Below, piece by piece: positions 40,121-53,327 of a stretch of DNA of 64,000 nucleotides. The number at the start of each line of letters is the position of its first letter. Position 1 is the first letter of the stretch. The notes beneath the pieces are model-generated. The model saw only the letters and a program-made list of their open reading frames with translations, had not been told where the DNA came from and ran no database searches. The position numbers and the translations under genes are program-made. This DNA comes from Hydractinia symbiolongicarpus (lineage: Eukaryota > Cnidaria > Hydrozoa > Anthoathecata > Hydractiniidae). The stretch is taken from contig NC_079884.1 in assembly GCF_029227915.1 (NCBI RefSeq), forward strand, positions 17,300,001-17,364,000, in the 5' to 3' direction.

Positions 40121-40282
40121 GTCTTTATAGTCCCGTACGAGTTTTTGCCAGTGTTATAAGGCCATGGAGCATTGGAAAACGACCTGAGACGTCGGAGTCC
40201 ATTGAGAGTGGAAGGTCTAGACCAATGGTAACCTGTGGAGACAGGTGGAACCACGTGATTTACGTGTAAGGCCTTTATTAGG

Positions 40283-42163
40283 CAGTTAATAGCCATGTTA
40301 CAGTCTTTATAGCCCTGAACATGTAGTTGACGGTGTTATAACGCCATGGTGTAATGGCAAACGAATTAGGCGGTATAGTCGAATAAGAGTGAAAGGGCTA
40401 GACCAATGGTAACCTCCGCAGTCACGTGGAACCACGTAATTTACGTGTAAGGCCTTTATTACGCGGTTAAAAGACATATTACAGCCTTTATAGACCTGTA
40501 CGAGTATTTCACGAAGTTATAAGGCCAAGGAGCAATGAAAAACGACTTGGGACGTCGTAGTCCATTGAGAGTGGAAGGACTAGACCAATGGTAACTTCTG
40601 CAGACACGTGAAACAACGTGATTTACGTCTAAGGCTCTTATTACGCGGTTAAAAGCCATGTTACAGTCTTTATGAAGCTCTACGAGTACTTGACGGTGTT
40701 TTGAGGCAATGGAGCATTGCAAAACGACTTGGGACGTCGTAGCCCATTGAGAGTGGAAGGACTACACCAATGGTAAAATCCGCAGACACGTGCATTCACG
40801 TGAATTACATGTAAGGCCATTATTAGGCAGCGAAAGGTCATAAAACATCCTTTAGAGACGGGTACATGTAGTTGGCGGTTATATTACGCCATGGTGCAAT
40901 GGAAAACGAATTGGGACGTCATAGTCGAGTGAGAGTTGAATTACTAGACCAATGGTAACCTCCGCAGACACGTGAAACCACGTGATTTACGTCTAAGGCC
41001 TTTATTGCGCAGTTAATGGCCATGTTACAGTCTTTATAAACCTGTACGATTATTTCACGAAGTTATAAGGCCATGTAGCATTGCAAAACGACTTGGGACG
41101 TCGTAGTCCATTGAGAGTGGAAGGACTAGACCAATGGTAACCTCCGCAGACACGTGAATCCACGTGATTTACGTCTAAGGCTCTTATTACGCGGTTAAAA
41201 GCCATGTTACAGTCTTTATGAACCTGTACGAGTATTTGACGGTGTTATAAGGCCATGGAGCATTGGAAAACGACCTGAGACGTAGGAGTCCATTGAGACT
41301 GGAAGGTCTAGACCAATGGTAACCTGTGGAGACAGGTAGAACCACGTGATTTACGTGTAAGGCGTTTATTAGGCAGTTAATAGCCATGTTACAGTCTTTA
41401 TAGCCCTGAACATGTAGTTGACGGTGTTATAACGCCATGGTGTAATGGCAAACGAATTAGGCGGTATAGTCGAATAAGAGTGAAAGGGCTAGACCAATGG
41501 TAACCTCCGCAGTCACGTGGAACCACGTAATTTACGTGTAAGGCCTTTATTACGCGGTTAAAAGACATATTACAGCCTTTATAGACCTGTACGAGTATTT
41601 CACGAAGTTATAAGGCCATGGAGCAATGAAAAACGACTTGAGACCTCGTAGTCCATTGAGGGTTAAGGGACTAGACCAATGGTAAAATGTGGAGACAGAT
41701 GGAACCACGTGATTAACGTCTAAGGCTCTTATTGCGCGGTTAAAAGCCATGTTACAGTCTTTATGAACCTGTACGAGTATTTGACGGTGTTATAAGGCCA
41801 TGGAGCATTGTAAAAAACGACCTGAGACGTCGGAGTCCATTGAGAGTGGAAGGACTAGACCAATGGTAACCTGTGGAGACAGGTGAAACCACGTGATTAA
41901 CGTGTAAAGCCTTTATTGCGCAGTTAAAGGCCATGTTACAGTCTTTATAGACCTGTACGATTATTTCACGAAGTTATAAGGCCATGTAGCATTGCAAAAC
42001 GACTTGGGACGTCGTAGTCCATTGAGAGTGGAAGGACTAGGCCAATGGTAACCTCCGCAGTCACGTGGAACCACGTAATTTACGTGTAAGGCCTTTATTA
42101 CGCGGTTAAAAGACATATTACAGCCTTTATAGACCTGTACGAGTATTTCACGAAGTTATAAGG
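40283..42163 (+). repeat. 12-monomer unit (2,183 bp), second copy
   Basis: This is the partner of 38100-39980. Differences noticed include AACTTCTGCAG near 40593 (AACTTCCGCAG in copy 1), ATGAAGCTC near 40673 and ACAGGTAGAACC near 41334 (ACAGGTGGAACC in copy 1). It ends in the 548-bp duplication. Confidence 0.85.
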
Positions 42164-42430
42164 CCATGGAGCAATGAAAAACGACTTGAGACCTCGTAGT
42201 CCATTGAGGGTTAAGGGACTAGACCAATGGTAAAATGTGGAGACAGATGGAACCACGTGATTAACATCTAAGGCTCTTATTGCGCGGTTAAAAGCCATGT
42301 TACAGTCTTTATGAACCTGTACGAGTATTTGACGGTGTTATAAGGCCATGGAGCATTGTAAAAAATGACCTGAGACGTCGGAGTCCATTGAGAGTGGAAG
42401 GACTAGACCAATGGTAACCTGTGGAGACAG
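41497..42430 (+). repeat. 548-bp (3-monomer) tandem duplication
   Basis: The segment ~41497-41880 recurs at ~42045-42430 at offset 548. It includes the ATGGAGCAATGAAAAACGAC monomer with GGAGACAGATGGAACC. Second-copy differences include AACATCTAAGG near 42263 (AACGTCTAAGG in copy 1) and AAAAAATGACC near 42360. The left edge lies where GAAAGGGCTAGACC gives way to GGAAGGACTAGGCC. It is the shortest recent tandem duplication noted. Confidence 0.82.
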
Positions 42431-45400
42431 GTGGAACCACGTGATTTACGTGTAAGGCGTTTATTAGGCAGTTAATAGCCATGTTACAGTCTTTATAGCC
42501 CTGAACATGTAGTTGACGGTGTTATAACGCCATGGTGTAATGGCAAACGAATTAGGCGGTATAGTCGAATAAGAGTGAAAGTCTAGACCAATGGTAACCT
42601 CCGCAGTCACGTGGAACCACGTGATTTACGTCTAAGGCTCTTATTACGCGGTTAAAAGCCATGTTACAGTCTTTATGAACCTGTACGAGTATTTGACGGT
42701 GTTATAAGGCCATGGAGCATTGTAAAAAACAACCTGAGACGTCGGAGTCCATTGAGAGTGGAAGGACTAGACCAATGGTAACCTGTGGAGACAGGTGAAA
42801 CCACGTGATTAACGTGTAAGGCCTTTATTGCGCAGTTAAAGGCCATGTTACAGTCTTTATTACGATTATTTCACGAAGTTATAAGGCCATGTAGCATTGC
42901 AAAACGACTTGGGACGTCGTAGTCCATTGAGAGTGGAAGGACTAGGCCAATGGTAACCTCCGAAGTCACGTGGAATCACGTAATTTACGTGTAAGGCCTT
43001 TATTACGCGGTTAAAAGACATATTACAGCCTTTATAGACCTGTACGAGTATTTCACGAAGTTATAAGGCCATGGAGCATTGGAAAACGACCTGAGAAGTC
43101 GGAGTCCATTGAGAGTGGAAGGTCTAGACCAATGGTAACCTGTGGAGACAGGTGGAACCACGTGATTTACGTGTAAGGCCTTTATTACGCAGTTAAAAGC
43201 CATGTTACAGTCTTTATAGTCCCGTACGAGTTTTTGCCAGTGTTATAAGGCCATGGAGCATTGGAAAACGACCTGAGACGTCGGAGTCCATTGAGAGTGG
43301 AAGGTCTAGACCAATAGTAACCTGTGGAGACAGGTGGAACCACGTGATTTACGTGTAAGGCCTTTTGTTAGGCAGTTAATAGCCATGTTACAGTCTTTAT
43401 AGCCCTGAACATGTAGTTGACGGTGTTATAACGCCATGGTGTAATGGCAAACGAATTAGGCGGTATAGTCGAATAAGAGTGAAAGGGCTAGACCAATGGT
43501 AACCTCCGCAGTCACGTGGAACCACGTAATTTACGTGTAAGGCCTTTATTACGCGGTTAAAAGACATATTACAGCCTTTATAGACCTGTACGAGTAATTC
43601 ACGAAGTTATAAGGCCAAGGAGCAATGAAAAACGACTTGGGACGTCGTAGTCCATTGAGAGTGGAAGGACTAGACCAATGGTAACTTCCGCAGACACGTG
43701 AAACAACGTGATTTACGTCTAAGGCTCTTATTACGCGGTTAAAAGCCATGTTACAGTCTTTATGAACCTCTACGAGTACTTGACGGTGTTTTGAGGCAAT
43801 GGAGCATTGCAAAACGACTTGGGACGTCGTAGCCCATTGAGAGTGGAAGGACTACACCAATGGTAAAATCCGCAGACACGTGCATTCACGTGAATTACAT
43901 GTAAGGCCATTATTAGGCAGCGAAAGGTCATAAAACATCCTTTAGAGACGGGTACATGTAGTTGGCGGTTATATTACGCCATGGTGCAATGGAAAACGAA
44001 TTGGGACGTCATAGTTGAGTGAGAGTTGAATTACTAGACCAATGGTAACCTCCGCATACACGTGAAACCACGTGATTTACGTCTAAGGCCTTTATTGCGC
44101 AGTTAATGGCCATGTTACAGTCTTTATAAACCTGTACGATTATTTCACGAAGTTATAAGGCCATGTAGCATTGCAAAACGACTTGGGACGTCGTAGTCCA
44201 TTGAGAGTGGAAGGACTAGACCAATGGTAACCTCCGCAGACACGTGAATCCACGTGATTTACGTCTAAGGCTCTTATTACGCGGTTAAAAGCCATGTTAC
44301 AGTCTTTATGAACCTGTACGAGTATTTGACGGTGTTATAAGGCCATGGAGCATTGGAAAACGACCTGAGACGTAGGAGTCCATTGAGACTGGAAGGTCTA
44401 GACCAATGGTAACCTGTGGAGACAGGTGGAACCACGTGATTTACGTGTAAGGCGTTTATTAGGCAGTTAATAGCCATGTTACAGTCTTTATAGCCCTGAA
44501 CATGTAGTTGACGGTGTTATAACGCCATGGTGTAATGGCAAACGAATTAGGCGGTATAGTCGAATAAGAGTGAAAGGGCTAGACCAATGGTAACCTCCGC
44601 AGTCACGTGGAACCACGTAATTTACGTGTAAGGCCTTTATTACGCGGTTAAAAGAGATATTACAGCCTTTATAGACCTGTACGAGTATTTCACGAAGTTA
44701 TAAGGCCATGGAGCAATGAAAAACGACTTGAGACCTCGTAGTCCATTGAGGGTTAAGGGACTAGACCAATGGTAAAATGTGGAGACAGATGGAACCACGT
44801 GATTAACGTCTAAGGCTCTTATTGCGCGGTTAAAAGCCATGTTACAGTCTTTATGAACCTGTACGAGTATTTGACGGTGTTATAAGGCCATGGAGCATTG
44901 TAAAAAACGACCTGAGACGTCGGAGTCCATTGAGAGTGGAAGGACTAGACCAATGGTAACCTGTGGAGACAGGTTAAACCACGTGATTAACGTGTAAAGT
45001 CTTTATTGCGCAGTTAAAGGCCATGTTACACTCTTTATAGACCTGTACGATTATTTCACGAAGTTATAAGGCCATGTAGCTTTGCAAAACGACTTGGGAC
45101 GTCGTAGTCCATTGAGAGTGGAAGGACTAGGCCAATGGTAACCTCCGCAGTCACGTGGAACCACGTAATTTACGTGTAAGGCCTTTATTACGCGGTTAAA
45201 AGACATATTACAGCCTTTATAGACCTGTACGAGTATTTCACGAAGTTATAAGGCCATGGAGCATTGGAAAACGACCTGAGACGTCGGAGTCCATTGAGAG
45301 TGGAAGGTCTAGACCAATGGTTACCTGTGCAGACAGGTGGAACCACGTGATTTACGTGTAAGGCCTTTATTACGCAGTTAAAAGCATGTTACAGTCTTTA

Positions 45401-46013
45401 TAGTCCCGTACGAGTTTTTGCCAGTGTTATAAGGCCATGGAGCATTGGAAAACGACCTGAGACGTCGGAGTCCATTGAGAGTGGAAGGTCTAGACCAATG
45501 GTAACCTGTGGAGACAGGTGGAACCACGTGATTTACGTGTAAGGCCTTTATTAGGCAGTTAATAGCCATGTTACAGTCTTTATAGCCCTGAACATGTAGT
45601 TGACGGTGTTATAACGCCATGGTGTAATGGCAAACGAATTAGGCGGTATAGTCGAATAAGAGTGAAAGGGCTAGACCAATGGTAACCTCTGCAGTCACGT
45701 GGAACCACGTAATTTACGTGTAAGGCCTTTATTACGCGGTTAAAAGGCATATTACAGCCTTTATAGACCTGTACGAGTATTTCACGAAGTTATAAGGCCA
45801 AGGAGCAATGAAAAACGACTTGGGACGTCGTAGTCCATTGAGAGTGGAAGGACTAGACCAATGGTAACTTCCGCAGACACGTGAAACAACGTGATTTACG
45901 TCTAAGGCTCTTATTACGCGGTTAAAAGCCATGTTACAGTCTTTATGAACCTCTACGAGTTCTTGACGGTGTTTTGAGGCAATGGAGCATTGCAAAACGA
46001 CTTGGGACGTCGT
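42407..46013 (+). repeat. 3.6-kb block, second copy of 37133-40740
   Basis: This is the partner described for 37133-40740. Private changes here include CTCCGCATACACG near 44053, AAAGAGATATTAC near 44651, ACAGGTTAAACC near 44970 and TTACACTC near 45026. From ~43130 it also matches 49862-53122 at offset 6,732, so it serves as a hub between two duplication families. Confidence 0.85.
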
Positions 46014-46390
46014 AGCCCATTGAGAGTGGAAGGACTACACCAATGGTAAAATCCGCAGACACGTGCAGTCACGTGAATTACATGTAAAGCCATTATTAGG
46101 CAGCGAAAGGTCATAAAACATCCTTTAGAGACGGGTACATGTAGTTGGCGGTTATATTACGCCATGGTGCAATGGAAAACGAATTGGGACGTCATAGTCG
46201 AGTGAGAGTTGAAGAACTAGACCAATGGTAACCTCCGCAGACACGTGAAACCACGTGATTTACGTCTAAGGCCTTTATTACGCAGTTAATGGCCATGTTA
46301 CAGTCTTTATAAACCTGTACGATTATTTCACGAAGTTATAAGGCCATGTAGCATTGCAAAACGACTTGGGACGTCGTAGTCCATTGAGAG
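43130..46390 (+). repeat. 3.3-kb block, copy at 49862-53122
   Basis: Offset is 6,732 bp. Marker monomers 43929/50661 and 46112/52844 agree exactly, as do landmarks at 43549/50281, 44277/51009, 44640/51372 and 45732/52464. The pair ends near 46390, where GGACTAGGCC here contrasts with GGACTAGACC at ~53130. Confidence 0.85.
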
Positions 46391-47763
46391 TGGAAGGACT
46401 AGGCCAATGGTAACCTCCGCAGTCACGTGGAATCACGTAATTTACGTGTAAGGCCTTTATTACGCGGTTAAAAGACATATTACAGCCTTTATAGACCTGT
46501 ACGAGTATTTCACGAAGTTATAAGGCCATGGAGCATTGGAAAACGACCTGAGACGTCGGAGTCCATTGAGAGTGGAAGGTCTAGACCAATGGTAACCTGT
46601 GGAGACAGGTGGAACCACGTGATTTACGTGTAAGGCCTTTATTACGCAGTTAAAAGCCATGTTACAGTCTTTATAGTCCCGTACGAGTTTTTGCCAGTGT
46701 TATAAGGCCATGGAGCATTGGAAAACGACCTGAGACGTCGGAGTCCATTGAGAGTGGAAGGTCTAGACCAATAGTAACCTGTGGAGACAGGTGGAACCAC
46801 GTGATTTACGTGTAAGGCCTTTTGTTAGGCAGTTAATAGCCATGTTACAGTCTTTATAGCCCTGAACATGTAGTTGACGGTGTTATAACGCCATGGTGTA
46901 ATGGCAAACGAATTAGGCGGTATAGTCGAATAAGAGTGAAAGGGCTAGACCAATGGTAACCTCCGCAGTCACGTGGAACCACGTAATTTACGTGTAAGGC
47001 CTTTATTACGCGGTTAAAAGACATATTACAGCCTTTATAGACCTGTACGAGTATTTCACGAAGTTATAAGGCCAAGGAGCAATGAAAAACGACTTGGGAC
47101 GTCGTAGTCCATTGAGAGTGGAAGGACTAGACCAATGGTAACTTCCGCAGACACGTGAAACAACGTGATTTACGTCTAAGGCTCTTATTACGCGGTTAAA
47201 AGCCATGTTACAGTCTTTATGAACCTCTACGAGTTCTTGACGGTGTTTTGAGGCAATGGAGCATTGAAAAACGACTTGGGACGTCGTAGCCCATTGAGAG
47301 TGGAAGGACTACACCAATGGTAAAATCCGCAGACACGTGCAGTCACGTGAATTACATGTAAGGCCATTATTAGGCAGCGAAAGGTCATAAAACATCCTTT
47401 AGAGACGGGCACATGTAGTTGGCGGTTATATTACGCCATGGTGCAATGGAAAACGAATTGGGACGTCATAGTCGAGTGAGAGTTGAAGAACTAGACCAAT
47501 GGTAACCTCCGCAGACACGTGAAACCACGTGATTTACGTCTAAGGCCTTTATTACGCAGTTAATGGCCATGTTACAGTCTTTATAAACCTGTACGAGTAT
47601 TTCACGAAGTTATAAGGCCAAGGAGCAATGAAAAACGACTTGGGACGTCGTAGTCCATTGAGAGTGGAAGGACTAGACCAATGGTAACTTCCGCAGACAC
47701 GTGAAACAACGTGAATTACGTCTAAGGCTCTTATTACGCGGTTAAAAGCCATGTTACAGTCTT
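46391..47763 (+). repeat. Satellite with junction at ~47593
   Basis: Bases 46600-47550 follow 49875-50825 at offset 3,275. Near 47593 a TTTATAAACCTGTACGA-type monomer passes into GTATTTCACGAAG with GGCCAAGGAGC, a combination not seen at the equivalent 49600 or 50870 positions. Near 47760 it then enters the CCCTGAACATGTAG monomer. The marker interval 47386-49387 is 2,001 bp (11 monomers). Confidence 0.75.
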
Positions 47764-49870
47764 TATAGCCCTGAACATGTAGTTGACGGTGTTATAACGC
47801 CATGGTGTAATGGCAAACGAATTAGGCGGTATAGTCGAATAAGAGTGAAAGGGCTAGACCAATGGTAACCTCCGCAGTCACGTGGAACCACGTAATTTAC
47901 GTGTAAGGCCTTTATTACGCGGTTAAAAGACATATTACAGCCTTTATAGACCTGTACGAGTATTTCACGAAGTTATAAGGCCATGGAGCAATGAAAAACG
48001 ACTTGAGACCTCGTAGTCCATTGAGGGTTAAGGGACTAGACCAATGGTAAAATGTGGAGACAGATGGAACCACGTGATTAACGTCTAAGGCTCTTATTGC
48101 GCGGTTAAAAGCCATGTTACAGTCTTTATGAACCTGTACGAGTATTTGACGGTGTTATAAGGCCATGGAGCATTGTAAAAAACGACCTGAGACGTCGGAG
48201 TCCATTGAGAGTGGAAGGACTAGACCAATGGTAACCTGTGGAGACAGGTGAAACCACGTGATTAACGTGTAAAGCCTTTATTGCGCAGTTAAAGGCCATG
48301 TTACAGTCTTTATAGACCTGTACGATTATTTCACGAAGTTATAAGGCCATGTAGCATTGCAAAACGACTTGGGACGTCGTAGTCCATTGAGAATGGAAGG
48401 ACTAGGCCAATGGTAACCTCCGCAGTCACGTGGAACCACGTAATTTACGTGTAAGGCCTTTATTACGCGGTTAAAAGACATATTACAGCCTTTATAGACC
48501 TGTACGAGTATTTCACGAAGTTATAAGGCCATGGAGCATTGGAAAACGACCTGAGACGTCGGAGTCCATTGAGAGTGGAAGGTCTAGACCAATGGTTACC
48601 TGTGCAGACAGGTGGAACCACGTGATTTACGTGTAAGGCCTTTATTACGCAGTTAAAAGCATGTTACAGTCTTTATAGTCCCGTACTAGTTTTTGCCAGT
48701 GTTATAAGGCCATGGAGCATTGGAAAACGACCTGAGACGTCGGAGTCCATTGAGAGTGGAAGGTCTAGACCAATGGTAACCTGTGGAGACAGGTGGAACC
48801 ACGTGATTTACGTGTAAGGCCTTTATTAGGCAGTTAATAGCCATGTTACAGTCTTTATAGCCCTGAACATGTAGTTGACGGTGTTATAACGCCATGGTGT
48901 AATGGCAAACGAATTAGGCGGTATAGTCGAATAAGAGTGAAAGGGCTAGACCAATGGTAACCTCCGCAGTCACGTGGAACCACGTAATTTACGTGTAAGG
49001 CCTTTATTACGCGGTTAAAAGACATATTACAGCCTTTATAGACCTGTACGAGTATTTCACGAAGTTATAAGGCCAAGGAGCAATGAAAAACGACTTGGGA
49101 CGTCGTAGTCCATTGAGAGTGGAAGGACTAGACCAATGGTAACTTCCGCAGACACGTGAAACAACGTGATTTACGTCTAAGGCTCTTATTACGCGGTTAA
49201 AAGCCATGTTACAGTCTTTATGAACCTCTACGAGTTCTTGACGGTGTTTTGAGGCAATGGAGCATTGCAAAACGACTTGGGACGTCGTAGCCCATTGAGA
49301 GTGGAAGGACTACACCAATGGTAAAATCCGCAGACACGTGCAGTCACGTGAATTACATGTAAGGCCATTATTAGGCAGCGAAAGGTCATAAAACATCCTT
49401 TAGAGACGGGTACATGTAGTTGGCGGTTATATTACGCCATGGTGCAATGGAAAACGAATTGGGACGTCATAGTCGAGTGAGAGTTGAAGAACTAGACCAA
49501 TGGTAACCTCCGCAGACACGTGAAACCACGTGATTTACGTCTAAGGCCTTTATTACGCAGTTAATGGCCATGTTACAGTCTTTATAAACCTGTACGATTA
49601 TTTCACGAAGTTATAAGGCCATGTAGCATTGCAAAACGACTTGGGACGTCGTAGTCCATTGAGAGTGGAAGGACTAGACCAATGGTAACCTCCGCAGACA
49701 CGTGAATCCACGCGATTTACGTCTAAGGCTCTTATTACGCAGTTAAAAGCCATGTTACAGTCTTTATGAACCTGTACGAGTATTTGACGGTGTTATGAGG
49801 CCATGGAGCATTGGAAAACGACCTGAGACGTAGGAGTCCATTGAGAGTGGAAGGTCTAGACCAATGGTAA
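47764..49870 (+). repeat. 2.1-kb block, copy at 51221-53327
   Basis: Offset is 3,457 bp (19 monomers). Landmarks 47915/51372, 49007/52464 and 49735/53192 agree, as does the AAAAGCATG deletion at 48660/52115. Private changes include GAGAATGGAAGG near 48392, CCCGTACTAG near 48683 and CCACGCGATTTACG near 49709. Confidence 0.85.
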
Positions 49871-52800
49871 CCTGTGGAGACAGGTGGAACCACGTGATTT
49901 ACGTGTAAGGCCTTTATTACGCAGTTAAAAGCCATGTTACAGTCTTTATAGTCCCGTACGAGTTTTTGCCAGTGTTATAAGGCCATGGAGCATTGGAAAA
50001 CGACCTGAGACGTCGGAGTCCATTGAGAGTGGAAGGTCTAGACCAATAGTAACCTGTGGAGACAGGTGGAACCACGTGATTTACGTGTAAGGCCTTTTGT
50101 TAGGCAGTTAATAGCCATGTTACAGTCTTTATAGCCCTGAACATGTAGTTGACGGTGTTATAACGCCATGGTGTAATGGCAAACGAATTAGGCGGTATAG
50201 TCGAATAAGAGTGAAAGGGCTAGACCAATGGTAACCTCCGCAGTCACGTGGAACCACGTAATTTACGTGTAAGGCCTTTATTACGCGGTTAAAAGACATA
50301 TTACAGCCTTTATAGACCTGTACGAGTATTTCACGAAGTTATAAGGCCAAGGAGCAATGAAAAACGACTTGGGACGTCGTAGTCCATTAAGAGTGGAAGG
50401 ACTAGACCAATGGTAACTTCCGCAGACACGTGAAACAACGTGATTTACGTCTAAGGCTCTTATTACGCGGTTAAAAGCCATGTTACAGTCTTTATGAACC
50501 TCTACGAGTACTTGACGGTGTTTTGAGGCAATGGAGCATTGCAAAACGACTTGGGACGTCGTAGCCCATTGAGAGTGGAAGGACTACACCAATGGTAAAA
50601 TCCGCAGACACGTGCATTCACGTGAATTACATGTAAGGCCATTATTAGGCAGCGAAAGGTCATAAAACATCCTTTAGAGACGGGTACATGTAGTTGGCGG
50701 TTATATTACGCCATGGTGCAATGGAAAACGAATTGGGACGTCATAGTCGAGTGAGAGTTGAATTACTAGACCAATGGTAACCTCCGCAGACACGTGAAAC
50801 CACGTGATTTACGTCTAAGGCCTTTATTGCGCAGTTAATGGCCATGTTACAGTCTTTATAAACCTGTACGATTATTTCACGAAGTTATAAGGCCATGTAG
50901 CATTGCAAAACGACTTGGGACGTCGTAGTCCATTGAGAGTGGAAGGACTAGACCAATGGTAACCTCCGCAGACACGTGAATCCACGTGATTTACGTCTAA
51001 GGCTCTTATTACGCGGTTAAAAGCCATGTTACAGTCTTTATGAACCTGTACGAGTATTTGACGGTGTTATAAGGCCATGGAGCATTGGAAAACGACCTGA
51101 GACGTAGGAGTCCATTGAGACTGGAAGGTCTAGACCAATGGTCACCTGTGGAGACAGGTGGAACCACGTGATTTACGTGTAAGGCGTTTATTAGGCAGTT
51201 AATAGCCATGTTACAGTCTTTATAGCCCTGAACATGTAGTTGACGGTGTTATAACGCCATGGTGTAATGGCAAACGAATTAGGCGGTATAGTCGAATAAG
51301 AGTGAAAGGGCTAGACCAATGGTAACCTCCGCAGTCACGTGGAACCACGTAATTTACGTGTAAGGCCTTTATTACGCGGTTAAAAGACATATTACAGCCT
51401 TTATAGACCTGTACGAGTATTTCACGAAGTTATAAGGCCATGGAGCAATGAAAAACGACTTGAGACCTCGTAGTCCATTGAGGGTTAAGGGACTAGACCA
51501 ATGGTAAAATGTGGAGACAGATGGAACCACGTGATTAACGTCTAAGGCTCTTATTGCGCGGTTAAAAGCCATGTTACAGTCTTTATGAACCTGTACGAGT
51601 ATTTGACGGTGTTATAAGGCCATGGAGCATTGTAAAAAACGACCTGAGACGTCGGAGTCCATTGAGAGTGGAAGGACTAGACCAATGGTAACCTGTGGAG
51701 ACAGGTGAAACCACGTGATTAACGTGTAAAGCCTTTATTGCGCAGTTAAAGGCCATGTTACAGTCTTTATAGACCTGTACGATTATTTCACGAAGTTATA
51801 AGGCCATGTAGCATTGCAAAACGACTTGGGACGTCGTAGTCCATTGAGAGTGGAAGGACTAGGCCAATGGTAACCTCCGCAGTCACGTGGAACCACGTAA
51901 TTTACGTGTAAGGCCTTTATTACGCGGTTAAAAGACATATTACAGCCTTTATAGACCTGTACGAGTATTTCACGAAGTTATAAGGCCATGGAGCATTGGA
52001 AAACGACCTGAGACGTCGGAGTCCATTGAGAGTGGAAGGTCTAGACCAATGGTTACCTGTGCAGACAGGTGGAACCACGTGATTTACGTGTAAGGCCTTT
52101 ATTACGCAGTTAAAAGCATGTTACAGTCTTTATAGTCCCGTACGAGTTTTTGCCAGTGTTATAAGGCCATGGAGCATTGGAAAACGACCTGAGACGTCGG
52201 AGTCCATTGAGAGTGGAAGGTCTAGACCAATGGTAACCTGTGGAGACAGGTGGAACCACGTGATTTACGTGTAAGGCCTTTATTAGGCAGTTAATAGCCA
52301 TGTTACAGTCTTTATAGCCCTGAACATGTAGTTGACGGTGTTATAACGCCATGGTGTAATGGCAAACGAATTAGGCGGTATAGTCGAATAAGAGTGAAAG
52401 GGCTAGACCAATGGTAACCTCCGCAGTCACGTGGAACCACGTAATTTACGTGTAAGGCCTTTATTACGCGGTTAAAAGACATATTACAGCCTTTATAGAC
52501 CTGTACGAGTATTTCACGAAGTTATAAGGCCAAGGAGCAATGAAAAACGACTTGGGACGTCGTAGTCCATTGAGAGTGGAAGGACTAGACCAATGGTAAC
52601 TTCCGCAGACACGTGAAACAACGTGATTTACGTCTAAGGCTCTTATTACGCGGTTAAAAGCCATGTTACAGTCTTTATGAACCTCTACGAGTTCTTGACG
52701 GTGTTTTGAGGCAATGGAGCATTGCAAAACGACTTGGTACGTCGTAGCCCATTGAGAGTGGAAGGACTACACCAATGGTAAAATCCGCAGACACGTGCAG

Positions 52801-53122
52801 TCACGTGAATTACATGTAAGGCCATTATTAGGCAGCGAAAGGTCATAAAACATCCTTTAGAGACGGGTACATGTAGTTGGCGGTTATATTACGCCATGGT
52901 GCAATGGAAAACGAATTGGGACGTCATAGTCGAGTGAGAGTTGAAGAACTAGACCAATGGTAACCTCCGCAGACACGTGAAACCACGTGATTTACGTCTA
53001 AGGCCTTTATTACGCAGTTAATGGCCATGTTACAGTCTTTATAAACCTGTACGATTATTTCACGAAGTTATAAGGCCATGTAGCATTGCAAAACGACTTG
53101 GGACGTCGTAGTCCATTGAGAG
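49862..53122 (+). repeat. 3.3-kb block, second copy of 43130-46390
   Basis: This is the partner at offset 6,732. It contains marker monomers at 50661 and 52844 separated by the 12-monomer interval. Private changes include ATTAAGAGTGG near 50388, ATGGTCACCTG near 51139 and TTGGTACGTCG near 52737. Bases 50824-51570 recur once more at 56468-57214 (offset 5,644). Confidence 0.85.
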
Positions 53123-53327
53123 TGGAAGGACTAGACCAATGGTAACCTCCGCAGACACGTGAATCCACGTGATTTACGTCTAAGGCTCTTATTACGCGGT
53201 TAAAAGCCATGTTACAGTCTTTATGAACCTGTACGAGTATTTGACGGTGTTATGAGGCCATGGAGCATTGGAAAACGACCTGAGACGTAGGAGTCCATTG
53301 AGAGTGGAAGGCCTAGACCAATGGTAA

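Larger units (their letters stand above)
37133..40740 (+). repeat. 3.6-kb block, copy at 42407-46013
   Basis: Offset is 5,274 bp at the left end and 5,273 bp after a one-base difference near 42578 (AAAGTCTAG here, AAAGGGCTAG in the partner). Shared rare states include CCTCCGAAGTCACG (~37686/42959), GAGAAGTCGG and the 7-bp deletion (~37586/42860). The pair diverges near the marker monomer: CGTGCATTCACG at ~40791 against CGTGCAGTCACG at ~46061. Confidence 0.87.
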
